A DNA stretch of 64,000 bases. Source: Ignavibacteria bacterium (GTDB lineage Bacteria > Bacteroidota > Ignavibacteria > Kapaibacteriales > Kapaibacteriaceae). Positions 1-10,637 of the stretch are shown piece by piece (position 1 is the stretch's first letter; the number at the start of each line of letters is the position of its first letter). The notes beneath the pieces are model-generated. The model was not told where the DNA came from and searched no databases. It saw nothing but the letters and a program-made list of their open reading frames with translations. The stretch covers positions 1-64,000 of the forward strand of contig CANMBE010000001.1 of the NCBI GenBank assembly GCA_947495975.1. The letters are read 5' to 3'. A program made the translations under genes and the position numbers.

Positions 1-408
1 AATGCAGCAACGTCAGATACATTGCTGCTATCCAACGTTTCAACGTCACAACAGGGTCGGTATCGCTGCACCGTTGGATCTGCTTGCGGAAGCACACCGT
101 CTGCCGAGGCCGTAATCAGTGTAGGGTCACTCGCAGTTCGCGATGAAGATTCCAAGTACCAACTTCTCGTTTCTCCTCAGCCCGCTTCCGATGTTGCTCG
201 TATTACAACACCGTTTGCAATTTCAACGTCTGCGCGCATACAGCTTCACAATGTTGACGGCGTAAACGTTGCTCACGCTGCAATGATCAGTACGTCATCG
301 CCAACATCGTTGAACATATCACTAACCAGCTTGCCACAAGGCATCTACACGCTGGTTCTCCATGATGGTTCAGTGTTGCTAAAACAGATCATTGTTGTAA
401 AGCGGTAA
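1..408 (+). CDS. C-terminal part of a secreted Ig-like-domain protein with T9SS type A sorting domain (5' end outside window)
   Basis: Frame is open from base 1; Ig-like 'QGRYRCTVGSACG' and typical T9SS tail 'GIYTLVLHDGSVLLKQIIVVKR'. Confidence 0.8.
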   Translation, partial: NAATSDTLLLSNVSTSQQGRYRCTVGSACGSTPSAEAVISVGSLAVRDEDSKYQLLVSPQPASDVARITTPFAISTSARIQLHNVDGVNVAHAAMISTSSPTSLNISLTSLPQGIYTLVLHDGSVLLKQIIVVKR

Positions 409-413
409 GGGGC

Positions 414-1283
414 TTATCGTTTAAACGGAGCCTTCATCTGACTCCAGAATGAATGTGGATACGCGGCGTCTCCCTCAAATCCGAGGGGGATGTCGCGTCC
501 ATTTTTAGGCATATATGCGTGGCCAAACATCCAATCCCATATGCTGAGAGTCAGTCCGTAGTTAACACTTTTGCGCCCATGCGGTTGTTCCTTCGCATGG
601 TGCCAGATGTGCATTTGAGGCGTATTGAAGATGTATTTCAAAGGGCCAATCGGCAAAGCAATGTTCGCATGGTTTAGATGCCCAATAGCCAGCGCAAAAA
701 TGTGCACAGCAAAGAAATCTTGCAGACCAAAGCCAAAAAATGCGAGAGGTAGATATTCTATCGTTCGGTAGACGACTGTCTCCATCCAATGAAATCGGAG
801 ATGCGCTGCAAATCCCATTTGCTCTACGCTGTGATGCACCTTGTGAAACTCCCACAACCTTGGAGACGCATGCAAAAGGCGGTGGATGTTCCATTGAATA
901 AAATCGCGCGCTAGGAAGAGTATAGCAAGCTGGCCCCACCCAGGCAAGCCGCGCACATCTATCCATTCAAACGATGTAACACCAGTAACGGATGTTACCC
1001 CAGATCGGATGAGATAAACGACCACATCGCTCACGGCAGCATATGCAACAAGTGAAAACACAAAGAAATTGAAGAACATATACCAGCCATCCAGCCAGAA
1101 ATCTCGTCGGATGATTGGCTGCCCCTTTCGCCACGGCACAACAATTTCGAGCGTCCACACCAACATGGAAATACCAATGAGCAACCAGAAGTAATTGTGC
1201 CAACTTGGCGTTGCTATCTCATGTAGGAGGTATCGAGTATAGCCTGTGTAGGCATCTACAACGATGGTAAGGATATCATTCAT
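414..1283 (-). CDS. sterol desaturase / fatty acid hydroxylase family membrane protein
   Basis: His-cluster motifs HRLLH, HKVHHS, HIWHH in a multi-TM protein. Confidence 0.9.
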   Translation of the reverse strand: MNDILTIVVDAYTGYTRYLLHEIATPSWHNYFWLLIGISMLVWTLEIVVPWRKGQPIIRRDFWLDGWYMFFNFFVFSLVAYAAVSDVVVYLIRSGVTSVTGVTSFEWIDVRGLPGWGQLAILFLARDFIQWNIHRLLHASPRLWEFHKVHHSVEQMGFAAHLRFHWMETVVYRTIEYLPLAFFGFGLQDFFAVHIFALAIGHLNHANIALPIGPLKYIFNTPQMHIWHHAKEQPHGRKSVNYGLTLSIWDWMFGHAYMPKNGRDIPLGFEGDAAYPHSFWSQMKAPFKR

Positions 1284-1337
1284 CTTGCTAAACTACCACA
1301 GCGTATCTTTCAGTTCCCCATACAGCCGGAATTCTAC

Positions 1338-4300
1338 GTGCCGCTCAAACGTATCTCCATCTGCATAGTATTACTGTCCCTTGCTGCCGCTGCAAAGGGG
1401 CAGTCAGTGAGTACATTTGGGCTCACGGTTGGTCCATGGCCAATAACTTCGGTACAGATACTCTCTACTGACTTTACAGGCAAGCCTATTCGGCCAAATG
1501 TATCAGACATCGAGGTATGGGAAGAGGGCGCACAAGTTCGGAACCTATCCGTCATTTGTCCCCAGGTTATAAAAAAACGGCCAGCTTCAGTAGCGTTAAG
1601 CATCGACATATCAAATTCGATGAGTCGAAACATCCCACCTGAAGTAATGACCTTGGCAAAGCAGTTTAGTATGCAGGTGGTAGAGGGATTAGCAATGCCT
1701 CCTTCTGATGTTGCATTACAGGTGTGCAATGATGTTCCACGGCTTCTCGTAGACTATACGTCCAACGTTGCCCGATTGCGAAATCTGATTTCGACTGTCT
1801 CGCCGGGTGGAGATAATGAGTTTGTTGGGCACCTCCTCGATAAGGATGCAGGGCTTCTCAACATTGCTGCTCGAGGCAAAAACCAACGTGCTGCCATTCT
1901 TATTACGGATGCTTTTTGGGAAGCCCTGAAGCCCTCGGTTGTTCAGCAGGCCATAGATATCTGCATTCAAAACAACGTCCGGTTTTATGTGATTGTTATG
2001 ACAGAACGTGGTCTTGCAACACCTGGCATTGTAGAATCCTTCAAGGCCATTGCAGAAGCATCGGGGGGTGAAGTATTTGAAGGGGCCATCTCCGATACGA
2101 TTACATCCAGGTTGGCTGCATCGCTTGTCTCTACGGCAGAGGGAGCAGAACCCTGCACACTTTCGTGGGATGGTTGGCCTCTTTGCCCCAACGCAAATGC
2201 CCGCCGTGTCACCATTGGTGTACGGGGCATAGATACTGTAACGGTTGATTATTCACCACAACTGTTCGAGAAGCGCGAGCTAACAGTTGTGCCCAACAAT
2301 GTGCGGTTCACTGCCCTACCTGTTGGCGGTACTGCAACTGCAACAGTACGTGTTACAGCAAAACGATCGCCGGCGAACATCTCCTCAATAATCATTTCTG
2401 ATCCTGCGTTCTCCGTAGTCCCTTCCTCATTCTCTCTGTTGGCAGGCTCCGTCATTGATCTCGTGATTACGTATACATCTGATGGACGCGATCTGATTGG
2501 CACAACACTCATTCTCAATGATTCTACGTGCCCGTGGTCAGCACCGGCAATTCGTGTGGCACGCTCAGTGAGCCCTGGTCTTTACGATCTTGATGTGAAT
2601 GAGCCCAATGGAAAAGAGAAGATGTTTGCCGGGTCCGACACAATTATCACGTGGAGTAGTGGCGACACTACACGTCCAGTTGACGTAGATGTTACAACCA
2701 ATTACGGGGCTTCATGGATCCCTGTTGCTCGCAACGTGAGTGGAACTCAAGTACGATGGTCTTCTGTACCATTCGTTGAAAGTAATGAGTGCCTTGCGCG
2801 TGTAACGTCTGCTACTACACCACTTCCTGATTCGCTTTTAGCATTTGGAATGGAATGTACATCAATCGCTGTCATGAGTGAAGATGTAGACAGTGCTTGG
2901 AGTGGTTCAGTTGCAATAGGCACTGCATATGGTTTTCTTGCTCGTGGTAAGCCCGGATATCTGCGGCTAGATCATGTTTGGCAACCTCATGCCGATACTG
3001 TAACAGATGTTGTTGGAGTGTTATCCGAACCTAGCTGGTTGCTAACAGGCTCTGTGGATGGATCGTGTGCTCTCCATCATGGAATCACTACAGTTGTCAA
3101 TATGGTGCACGGAGCCCCTGTACGTGCGGTGCAATTCATTGAAGGCACTGCGCTCTGTCTGACTGCTGGTGACGATGGACGCATAGTAGAATGGAATTGG
3201 CTAACGGGACTGCAAACTCGTGTTGTGACACAATTTTCAAAACCGATTCAATCAATGCGTTGTATTGGTAGAGATTCAATCGCTGCAGTAACAAGTGATG
3301 GCATCCTCCATGCAATACGTCGATCAAATGCAACTACATATTGGCAATCAGATACCAATCAGTTTTTCATTCGTTCTATTGAGATGCACAATAACATGCA
3401 GCTCATTGCTATTGGGACCGTGGATGGCCAGGTTGGCATTATCAATGCGGCGGATGGTTCATACAACTCTATCCCAAGTCCGATTTCTGGCACTCAATCA
3501 CCAATAGTTGATGTGACCTTTGGAAATGACAATGCAACAACAGCAATGATCATCGCAGTCTGTGAGGATGGCGATGTGTATTCAACCATTCCGAATACTG
3601 CAAGCACAACACCATTGTATCACTACTCGCGTCCGGCTCGCTGTGCTGCACGCCGAGATAATGTGATTGCAATTGGCTGGAGTGGCTCGATCACTACATC
3701 ATACTTATCTCCTGACCCATTGTCATCTGCATTCTCGAGCGACGTGGATATTATCGTCAATGCGCTGATAGATCGCTCTGCCCGCAGGCTTGTATCGGTA
3801 TCAACAGGAGGATGGGTATGGGTTTGGGACATCGCTTTGCGTAGACCAACTTCTGTATTCCGTCTGAAAGAGATTGATTCGCGCATTGCACCTGCACTCA
3901 GTCCGAGTGGGCAATATCTTGTCCTCGCAAGTGATAACACCACCATTGTTTGTTATGATCTAAATGATGCAACGAGTGCTCCACGATATACCGCCGTTGG
4001 AGCAGGTATCTACGTTCTAAAGTTTGACCCCGAAGATGATGCTACACTTGGTATAGCCACTGCAGTAGGTGTTACGAAGATTACTGTACCTGGCCTTGGC
4101 GAGGACACCACTTACGCCTCTGCGTTAGGTAGTGTAATAGACTTTGCATGGAGTCCGGACGGAACGAAGCTTGCAATCGTTGAACCAAACGCACGGATCA
4201 GAATCATAGATATGATCAACAGCAACACTCCGCCCTCTATTAATGTACAGAATATTGTTGATGGCATTATCGCGAGTATCGCATGGTTACCTAACAGCGT

Positions 4301-5960
4301 TATGCTTGTTGCTGCAAGTGCAAACAATCTTTCGTTGGTTAACACACAGACACGGTTTACGCAGATTCAGACCAACCTCGATGCGCCTGCGTTAGAAGTT
4401 TCCGTTTCATCCTTGGGAAATGAGGTTGTGGTTGTTCATGACAATCGAACTGAACCAGTGCAGTCATACGATGCCACATCTTTAACCGCAGTAACTGGGT
4501 GCGGATCTTCACTAGGCAGCAAATACTCCCCAACACTTGGACGATATGCGGGAACCACGCCTGTTCACGTTACAAATTCTGCGTTTGGAGCCGCTGTACT
4601 TCGTAGTCTTGGCCCGCGCGGTTCATCCATCATCTCCGATGTATCAGACACGTTGTTCTCAATCGTTTGGCCTCGTGTCACAACACGAGATATAGACATG
4701 GGTTCTGTTCGTGTTTCACTACGAAAAGATTCTACCGTTTCAGATCTAACAGTCAACCCAACAAAATTCAAATTACGAGCAGACTCACTACGTATCATTG
4801 GCACAGACGCTTCTGATTTTAGCGTCACCATTGAAAACGCTCCCGGCGTTTTTCCATCTACGTCCACATCGCGCGGAGAAGTTCGATTCGCACCAACTGG
4901 CGCTGGCATGCGCTCTGCAGTGTGTGAAATTTTTGTTGGCAGAGATACTGCACGATTTGTAATGACAGGCAGAGGTGTTGCACCATCGATGTCTTACGCT
5001 GCAAACCGAATTGACATGGGCGCCCACGTGATTGGCGATGTGTTTGACTCTACGGTTGTTGTACTGAGAAGTATTGCTGCTGGGCCAACAACAATTAATC
5101 GCTGTTGCTTGCTCGATAATTCTGTGATGCCCTTTCGTATCGTCAATGGTACGCCTGCCATTTGCGAGACACCATTTGTTGTGCTCTCAGGAGACAGCAT
5201 CGTGCTTGCGCTGCGTTTCACTCCTCAGTTATTTGGCCGAGTTTCTACGATACTCGAAGTGGAGACCGATGACGGCTTGAGGCCCTACACGATCTCCGTT
5301 CTAGGAACAGGCATTGGTCCTGTGATCGGCATCCGAAGCGACTCTGGATTCCCAGGTGACAGGCGCCCCTTTACCCTAGAATTGCGCGGCAATACTGGTA
5401 CACCTCAAGGGGGCGCCACACTCGGATATGAAGCTGATGTATCATTCGATCCAAGCGTAGTTGTGCCCTTGTCTGGTACTCGTATTACCAATGGCATGAT
5501 CACTGCTCGCGGCACATGGAGCGGAGCAGATTCTGTCATCGGCTCCATACCCGCAGCTATTGTACTAGGCAGAGCGGACTCAACGATTGTTACAATCAAT
5601 CGTTTTGTATGGCTTGATGAGCAAGGGGCTCCGATTGATCGAGACGTGCGCACAGAAAATGGCGTCTATCGCGTGCTCGGAATTTGTGATGATAACGGGA
5701 AGCGATTTTTCGATCCTGTAACAGATGTAAGAATACTCACTACTACAAGTGGAGTAGATGTATCGTTTGAATTGTCTCAGATGAGCAACATTGTCATACA
5801 GGTGCTGTCAATCCAGGGTAAAACAGTGCTGCACAGAGAAGTATCAGGATTTGCGGCACAATTCGTAGTACCGGTAGATCTTACAGAGCTGGTACAAGGA
5901 GCTTACATCATTCGTGTAACTGCTGGTGACAAAACCACGTCGTCATTGATAATGTGGTGA
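1338..5960 (+). CDS. large secreted protein: VWA-like domain + WD40-like beta-propeller + DUF1573/choice-of-anchor-like domain + T9SS C-terminal tail
   Basis: GTG start followed by signal peptide 'PLKRISICIVLLSLAAAAKG'; 'VALSIDISNSMS' MIDAS-like DxSxS; repeated W-D type blades; C-term 'GAYIIRVTAGDKTTSSLIMW'. Confidence 0.8.
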   Translation: MPLKRISICIVLLSLAAAAKGQSVSTFGLTVGPWPITSVQILSTDFTGKPIRPNVSDIEVWEEGAQVRNLSVICPQVIKKRPASVALSIDISNSMSRNIPPEVMTLAKQFSMQVVEGLAMPPSDVALQVCNDVPRLLVDYTSNVARLRNLISTVSPGGDNEFVGHLLDKDAGLLNIAARGKNQRAAILITDAFWEALKPSVVQQAIDICIQNNVRFYVIVMTERGLATPGIVESFKAIAEASGGEVFEGAISDTITSRLAASLVSTAEGAEPCTLSWDGWPLCPNANARRVTIGVRGIDTVTVDYSPQLFEKRELTVVPNNVRFTALPVGGTATATVRVTAKRSPANISSIIISDPAFSVVPSSFSLLAGSVIDLVITYTSDGRDLIGTTLILNDSTCPWSAPAIRVARSVSPGLYDLDVNEPNGKEKMFAGSDTIITWSSGDTTRPVDVDVTTNYGASWIPVARNVSGTQVRWSSVPFVESNECLARVTSATTPLPDSLLAFGMECTSIAVMSEDVDSAWSGSVAIGTAYGFLARGKPGYLRLDHVWQPHADTVTDVVGVLSEPSWLLTGSVDGSCALHHGITTVVNMVHGAPVRAVQFIEGTALCLTAGDDGRIVEWNWLTGLQTRVVTQFSKPIQSMRCIGRDSIAAVTSDGILHAIRRSNATTYWQSDTNQFFIRSIEMHNNMQLIAIGTVDGQVGIINAADGSYNSIPSPISGTQSPIVDVTFGNDNATTAMIIAVCEDGDVYSTIPNTASTTPLYHYSRPARCAARRDNVIAIGWSGSITTSYLSPDPLSSAFSSDVDIIVNALIDRSARRLVSVSTGGWVWVWDIALRRPTSVFRLKEIDSRIAPALSPSGQYLVLASDNTTIVCYDLNDATSAPRYTAVGAGIYVLKFDPEDDATLGIATAVGVTKITVPGLGEDTTYASALGSVIDFAWSPDGTKLAIVEPNARIRIIDMINSNTPPSINVQNIVDGIIASIAWLPNSVMLVAASANNLSLVNTQTRFTQIQTNLDAPALEVSVSSLGNEVVVVHDNRTEPVQSYDATSLTAVTGCGSSLGSKYSPTLGRYAGTTPVHVTNSAFGAAVLRSLGPRGSSIISDVSDTLFSIVWPRVTTRDIDMGSVRVSLRKDSTVSDLTVNPTKFKLRADSLRIIGTDASDFSVTIENAPGVFPSTSTSRGEVRFAPTGAGMRSAVCEIFVGRDTARFVMTGRGVAPSMSYAANRIDMGAHVIGDVFDSTVVVLRSIAAGPTTINRCCLLDNSVMPFRIVNGTPAICETPFVVLSGDSIVLALRFTPQLFGRVSTILEVETDDGLRPYTISVLGTGIGPVIGIRSDSGFPGDRRPFTLELRGNTGTPQGGATLGYEADVSFDPSVVVPLSGTRITNGMITARGTWSGADSVIGSIPAAIVLGRADSTIVTINRFVWLDEQGAPIDRDVRTENGVYRVLGICDDNGKRFFDPVTDVRILTTTSGVDVSFELSQMSNIVIQVLSIQGKTVLHREVSGFAAQFVVPVDLTELVQGAYIIRVTAGDKTTSSLIMW

Positions 5961-5966
5961 TAGGGG

Positions 5967-8189
5967 CTACAAACTCCCCGTCACACTCACATAAAAGCTA
6001 CGGGGCTCAGCAGGTATGATGCCCGGTCCAGGATACGAATCAGCTCTTCGAGTAAAGTACTTTGCGCCAAAGACGTTGTTGCAACTAGCGTTGATGGTAA
6101 AGATGTGGAATGAATATCCGAGGGTAATGTCAGCAACGTTGTATGCTGGGACTGAGCCAGATACAGCCGATGCTGTATACGATGCATTTGTAGCGTCAGT
6201 ATACTGCTGTCCGATTGCTGACCATAGAAACGAGAATCGCAACGATTGGTGGCGCACGTTTATGCCTGTGCGAAAGACGTAGGAAGGCACATATTCAACT
6301 GTGTTGCCACCAACTGCCAAATCATTAGCAGCCAGATACCTGCCTTGGGTCAATGATGCATTCACAATCCAGTGCACGTCAGGCAAGGACGATGAAATGC
6401 CGAGTACGGTAGACACGTCAATTTCTGTGAGTGCTTCAATACCCATGGTATATGCATCGGCGATATTTGTACGATACCGATATGGTAGATACAGAGGAGC
6501 TTTGTCATCGAGCAATACCTCTCCAATCTTATCATTGTATCGCAAATAGAAGGCAGATGCATCCCAATTGAAGACTGATCCAATACGTCCGCGAATACCA
6601 AGGTCTAGCGTGTAACCTCGCTCATCAGTAATGTCCGGGTCAATAACAAGATTAGGGTTGTTGATGCGGAGATCACTAAAGGTGATTGACCGATAGTTCT
6701 GTGTTGCATTTGCATAGATCTCAACAGCACCAGTGTCAATCTGATAACTCAGCCCAATTCCAAAGAGCATTATTGTCCTGGACCTGCTTTGTTGTTCAGA
6801 CACCGAAGAGTCAATGATTACGTTGCCAGCAAAATCAACCACACGAAGTGCGTAGTATCCTTCTGCTCTGGTTGTGATGTGTTCTGCACGAAACCCAGGA
6901 ACAAGCCGTAGTTGTGGCGTGAGGCTAATCAATGCTTCTGCAAAACCAGCAATGTTGTCGTTGGGAAAGGTATGACTCGAGCCCTCGAGACGATCAGGGT
7001 GTAAGAATTCAAAGTCTGGTCCATCACTTGCAGAAGCATCACCTTGCTGCTGCTTTGTTGTTCCATGAAACACACGCACCCCAGCAAGTAAGGACCACGG
7101 CAAGCCCCCTACCTCAACATCGTGCTGTAGTGTAGTTTCATTGCCGATGTTCTGAAAGGTGCCGTCAATCATTGTCCGAGGGCCACCAAGATCTGCTGTC
7201 TGTATTCGGTTTAGATTGCCAAGTGCCTGGCGCGAACTAAGGTTTCCGAAGATCATCGACCGAAGTGATGTGCGTTCAGAAATGAACCAATCAAATGTAA
7301 GAGATGCAAGATTCCAATGAACACTAAACCAGTTTCGAGCCCTCACCGACTGCGCTGGATCTGACAAAAACATTTGATCCGTAAGTCCTCCTGGCTGTTG
7401 AGCGAGGTATGTCATGAAGGTATAGTCTACGCGTAGACGGGCGTGTGTAGACACATTGGTTGTGAGCGCAGCGTAGGCTAGGTGTTGATTGAATTCGCTA
7501 TTTGGTCTCCATCCATCTGCGCGGCGGAACTGATACATCGCAACATAGTTTGTTGAGTTTGTCGTACCTCCAAGCCTTGCAAATGCACCAGCAAACCCAA
7601 AAGATCCGGCTGTGAGCGATGCCTCGGCTGCAAGGGGCGAATCGTGTGAACCGTCCTTCATAACAAAGTTTACAACTCCTCCGAACTGCGTACCATAACG
7701 CAATGCCCCAGCACCACGAACAATGTCGATACGCTCCAATGCCATCATTGGTGGCACGTAGTAACTCTCTGGATATCCAAGAGGATCTGCAGAAATGTCA
7801 TAACCGTTTTGTCGAGTAGTGAAGTTGGACGTGCGATTAGGGTTAAGGCCACGGCCGCCAATGCCGAGTTGCAATCCAGCAGCATCACTTTCCCAGATAT
7901 TGAGTCCGGCTACAGTAGCAAAGGTCTGTCGCGAATTATTTGTAGCCAGATTTGCAATCACATTATCAAGTTTAATGCGTTCAGTTTTTTTTGCGGCATA
8001 GATTGCACCGGCTTCAATGTCAGACACGCGAGTGATGAGAAAGGGACTGTCTCGATGCTCAGTAACCTCAACTTCACGCAGAACAATTGTGTCTTTTCTG
8101 GTCCGAGTACTATCAAGAAGCCAATGCTGTTGCGCGTAGATATTCTGCGTAGCAATGAGAGCGGCAACAATCAATATTGCTGACCTCAT
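5967..8189 (-). CDS. TonB-dependent outer membrane receptor (FecA-like)
   Basis: Plug domain 'GIGGRGLNPNRTSNFTTRQNGYDISADPLGYPESYY...IDIVRGAGALRYGTQFGGVVNF' and beta-barrel with aromatic C-terminus; start M6 of the ORF gives an ATGA overlap with the upstream gene. Confidence 0.9.
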   Translation of the reverse strand: MRSAILIVAALIATQNIYAQQHWLLDSTRTRKDTIVLREVEVTEHRDSPFLITRVSDIEAGAIYAAKKTERIKLDNVIANLATNNSRQTFATVAGLNIWESDAAGLQLGIGGRGLNPNRTSNFTTRQNGYDISADPLGYPESYYVPPMMALERIDIVRGAGALRYGTQFGGVVNFVMKDGSHDSPLAAEASLTAGSFGFAGAFARLGGTTNSTNYVAMYQFRRADGWRPNSEFNQHLAYAALTTNVSTHARLRVDYTFMTYLAQQPGGLTDQMFLSDPAQSVRARNWFSVHWNLASLTFDWFISERTSLRSMIFGNLSSRQALGNLNRIQTADLGGPRTMIDGTFQNIGNETTLQHDVEVGGLPWSLLAGVRVFHGTTKQQQGDASASDGPDFEFLHPDRLEGSSHTFPNDNIAGFAEALISLTPQLRLVPGFRAEHITTRAEGYYALRVVDFAGNVIIDSSVSEQQSRSRTIMLFGIGLSYQIDTGAVEIYANATQNYRSITFSDLRINNPNLVIDPDITDERGYTLDLGIRGRIGSVFNWDASAFYLRYNDKIGEVLLDDKAPLYLPYRYRTNIADAYTMGIEALTEIDVSTVLGISSSLPDVHWIVNASLTQGRYLAANDLAVGGNTVEYVPSYVFRTGINVRHQSLRFSFLWSAIGQQYTDATNASYTASAVSGSVPAYNVADITLGYSFHIFTINASCNNVFGAKYFTRRADSYPGPGIIPAEPRSFYVSVTGSL

Positions 8190-9487
8190 CGTGCTCGTAT
8201 CCAATCATACGCGCAGATACTGAGTGGTGCTTCTGAGAGATCTCTATTCGGATCAACAAGCAAGGAACTAGGAGCCCCATTCAGTGTAACCCACACCTCT
8301 GCGGTTACCTTGGGGTCATGCATACCGAGCTCTTCGTAATGAGCATAAAGATGGTGCGCAAACTGCAGCACCATATCAGGCTGCATAGACATTTGCTTTT
8401 CTTGATGAGCATTAAGAAATGCACTATTGTCAACTATCCCTTTGCGTCCGGTTACTCCGTCTTCAACGGTGAACGTGGCTGTGCCGGACTTCTCCATGAG
8501 CATCACGCGCCATGAAAATCGATATCCCTCTTCTGTCCACTGCAACTCGCCGGGATACAAGAGGTAGCGCCATGGTATCAACACTTGAAGAACAAAGAAC
8601 ACAACAAGCACACCATGAAGTGCCAGAGGATGTTTTCGCCCTTCAATCCGCAACGGCGCTTCCAGTGATTTATCACTCATTGAATGAGTACTTCCTCTCA
8701 AAAGCAGTGCGAGCCGATCATCAAAGAAGACGAGCGTCATCGCAATCATCACAAGAGGAAACACGCCTATCTGAAACATAAGCCCTGTCATGATGTGAAA
8801 TACGATGACAGCCACATATGCCAGGAGTCGCGTTCGGCGCCATGACAATGCAAATGGAACTGTCACATCGTATACCATGCCTGCCCATGCAAACACCCAG
8901 GGCAGCCACCACAGCGCCATCAACGGTCCGATGATTGGTAGGTCAGATTGTGCAGGAAGCCAAATACGAAGCGGCATTGCATCAATCAACCATGCAGAGG
9001 AGATTTTGGCAATTCCGGCATAGAAGTATACGATACCTAGTTGCAGCTTAAGGATATCTATCGTCCACCGAGGAACGTGTGTTACTCGTAGTGTTGGCTT
9101 GCGCCATACATCAACGGAAAACATTCGATGCGCTGGCACCAGACAGAATAGAAACGCCGCTAGACTCACGAAATAGTAGTGGTTGAGATAATAGGTCTTA
9201 TCTATAAGCTCTATATAGGTAAAGCACAGAAAGAACGTGACGGCACTTATCCGATACCACGCGCCCAGTAGTATACCAACGGCCGAGGCCGTCATGATAC
9301 CAAAGAGAATGTACATACCAGGAGATCCAAGCGATACTACCCACTCCAATCCTTGATACGGGAAGTGCATTGTTGGACGTGTGTACTGCTCATCAATCCA
9401 CCCCAGTAGAATAAATCTCACGCACGAAATGGTAATCACAGAACCAAACAGCACCCGCAGAATTGCTAGGGGTGCTGTTGAGACCAA
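8186..9487 (-). CDS. HTTM / vitamin K-dependent gamma-carboxylase-like membrane protein
   Basis: N-terminal 'LAILRVLFGSV', 'KLQLGIVYFYAGIAKIS' and overall HTTM-like multi-TM pattern; sits between imelysin and TonB receptor genes. Confidence 0.75.
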   Translation of the reverse strand: MVSTAPLAILRVLFGSVITISCVRFILLGWIDEQYTRPTMHFPYQGLEWVVSLGSPGMYILFGIMTASAVGILLGAWYRISAVTFFLCFTYIELIDKTYYLNHYYFVSLAAFLFCLVPAHRMFSVDVWRKPTLRVTHVPRWTIDILKLQLGIVYFYAGIAKISSAWLIDAMPLRIWLPAQSDLPIIGPLMALWWLPWVFAWAGMVYDVTVPFALSWRRTRLLAYVAVIVFHIMTGLMFQIGVFPLVMIAMTLVFFDDRLALLLRGSTHSMSDKSLEAPLRIEGRKHPLALHGVLVVFFVLQVLIPWRYLLYPGELQWTEEGYRFSWRVMLMEKSGTATFTVEDGVTGRKGIVDNSAFLNAHQEKQMSMQPDMVLQFAHHLYAHYEELGMHDPKVTAEVWVTLNGAPSSLLVDPNRDLSEAPLSICAYDWIRAR

Positions 9488-9521
9488 TGATTCACGGTAG
9501 TTCGCGATGTGCTGACCGATG

Positions 9522-10637
9522 TTAATCGCCGTCCCCGCTGCTATAGGTTATTGAAATGCCCAATAGAGATGACATTTCACTCTTGAAGAATCGAGTGAGC
9601 TTCTGCATTTCACTGTGAAGGGGCTCTACAGCTGTTGGATTGGACGTGATTACGGTTGACAATGAAGCAGAAGTGCCAAGCGTTGTAAATGCTTCTTCAA
9701 TCCGCGTTATCTGCGCTTCTGTATCATTGATAAGTCGATCGCCGTTTGCAACTGTTTTTAGATAAGACCGAAAGGACGGGAACGTATCTCCTTGTGGAGT
9801 TTTACCGTACCAAAGATTCACTGCAGCATGAAAGTGCAATCGAGCAAGTTCTAAAGACGTAGACTGATAATATGCTTCAACTCGTGTTGGCTCAGACGCT
9901 GATTGGCCAGCCCGCTTACCAAGTGGCAAAGCGATCTTATAGTTTTTCAAGAGCTCATAGCTGATGTTGAGATTGTTAAACAACAAACTCACCGAACTTC
10001 CAGCATCAGTGCCTGATCGGTCTATGAATTGCTGTCTGTAGGTACCTGTCCACGCATTGAGAACAACACGAGTCTCACGAGCAATGGCATTGGCAACAGC
10101 CTTGGTGTATACGCGACGATTCATGCCGGCCTCGCCACTAAAATTCGATATCACGTCTGTGAGTGTTCCACGAAAGAACAAATAATCCAACGCTGAAAGT
10201 CCCCTCGTGTCGCGTTGAAAATTCAGAAACGAAGTATCGGCCACTGCAATAAGATCTTCAAGTGATGCGGTGTTCACTGGAAAAGTTGAGACGTTTTCTA
10301 CGAGTGAACCAAGCGAGCCTTCTGCTGGACCAAAGTCATAACCAATCACCGACTGAAACACTATGATAAGATTCGCAATTGCATTGCGCAATGTCTGAAT
10401 CTGTTGTGTTGTAGGAATTTGAATTTCTACGAGTTGGGTAGCCAAGAGAGCCACGCTATCGGCGTTCTTCTGTAGCTCTTTGAATGATGGAATAGCAGCC
10501 CTGTCGGCTACACCTTTCAACATGGCCGTGCGGTCAAAGGCGTCAACCTTTGTATTGTTCGTGTCATTCGTACATGCACATATGAACACTATGCATAGAG
10601 CAAAAAGCAAATGTCTCATTGTAAACGTGGTGGTCAT
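9522..10637 (-). CDS. imelysin family lipoprotein
   Basis: Imelysin-like 'GYDFGPAEGSLGSL', lipoprotein-like N-term 'LLFALCIVFICACTND'; start at ORF M9 gives ATGA overlap with DUF4856 gene. Confidence 0.8.
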   Translation of the reverse strand: MTTTFTMRHLLFALCIVFICACTNDTNNTKVDAFDRTAMLKGVADRAAIPSFKELQKNADSVALLATQLVEIQIPTTQQIQTLRNAIANLIIVFQSVIGYDFGPAEGSLGSLVENVSTFPVNTASLEDLIAVADTSFLNFQRDTRGLSALDYLFFRGTLTDVISNFSGEAGMNRRVYTKAVANAIARETRVVLNAWTGTYRQQFIDRSGTDAGSSVSLLFNNLNISYELLKNYKIALPLGKRAGQSASEPTRVEAYYQSTSLELARLHFHAAVNLWYGKTPQGDTFPSFRSYLKTVANGDRLINDTEAQITRIEEAFTTLGTSASLSTVITSNPTAVEPLHSEMQKLTRFFKSEMSSLLGISITYSSGDGD

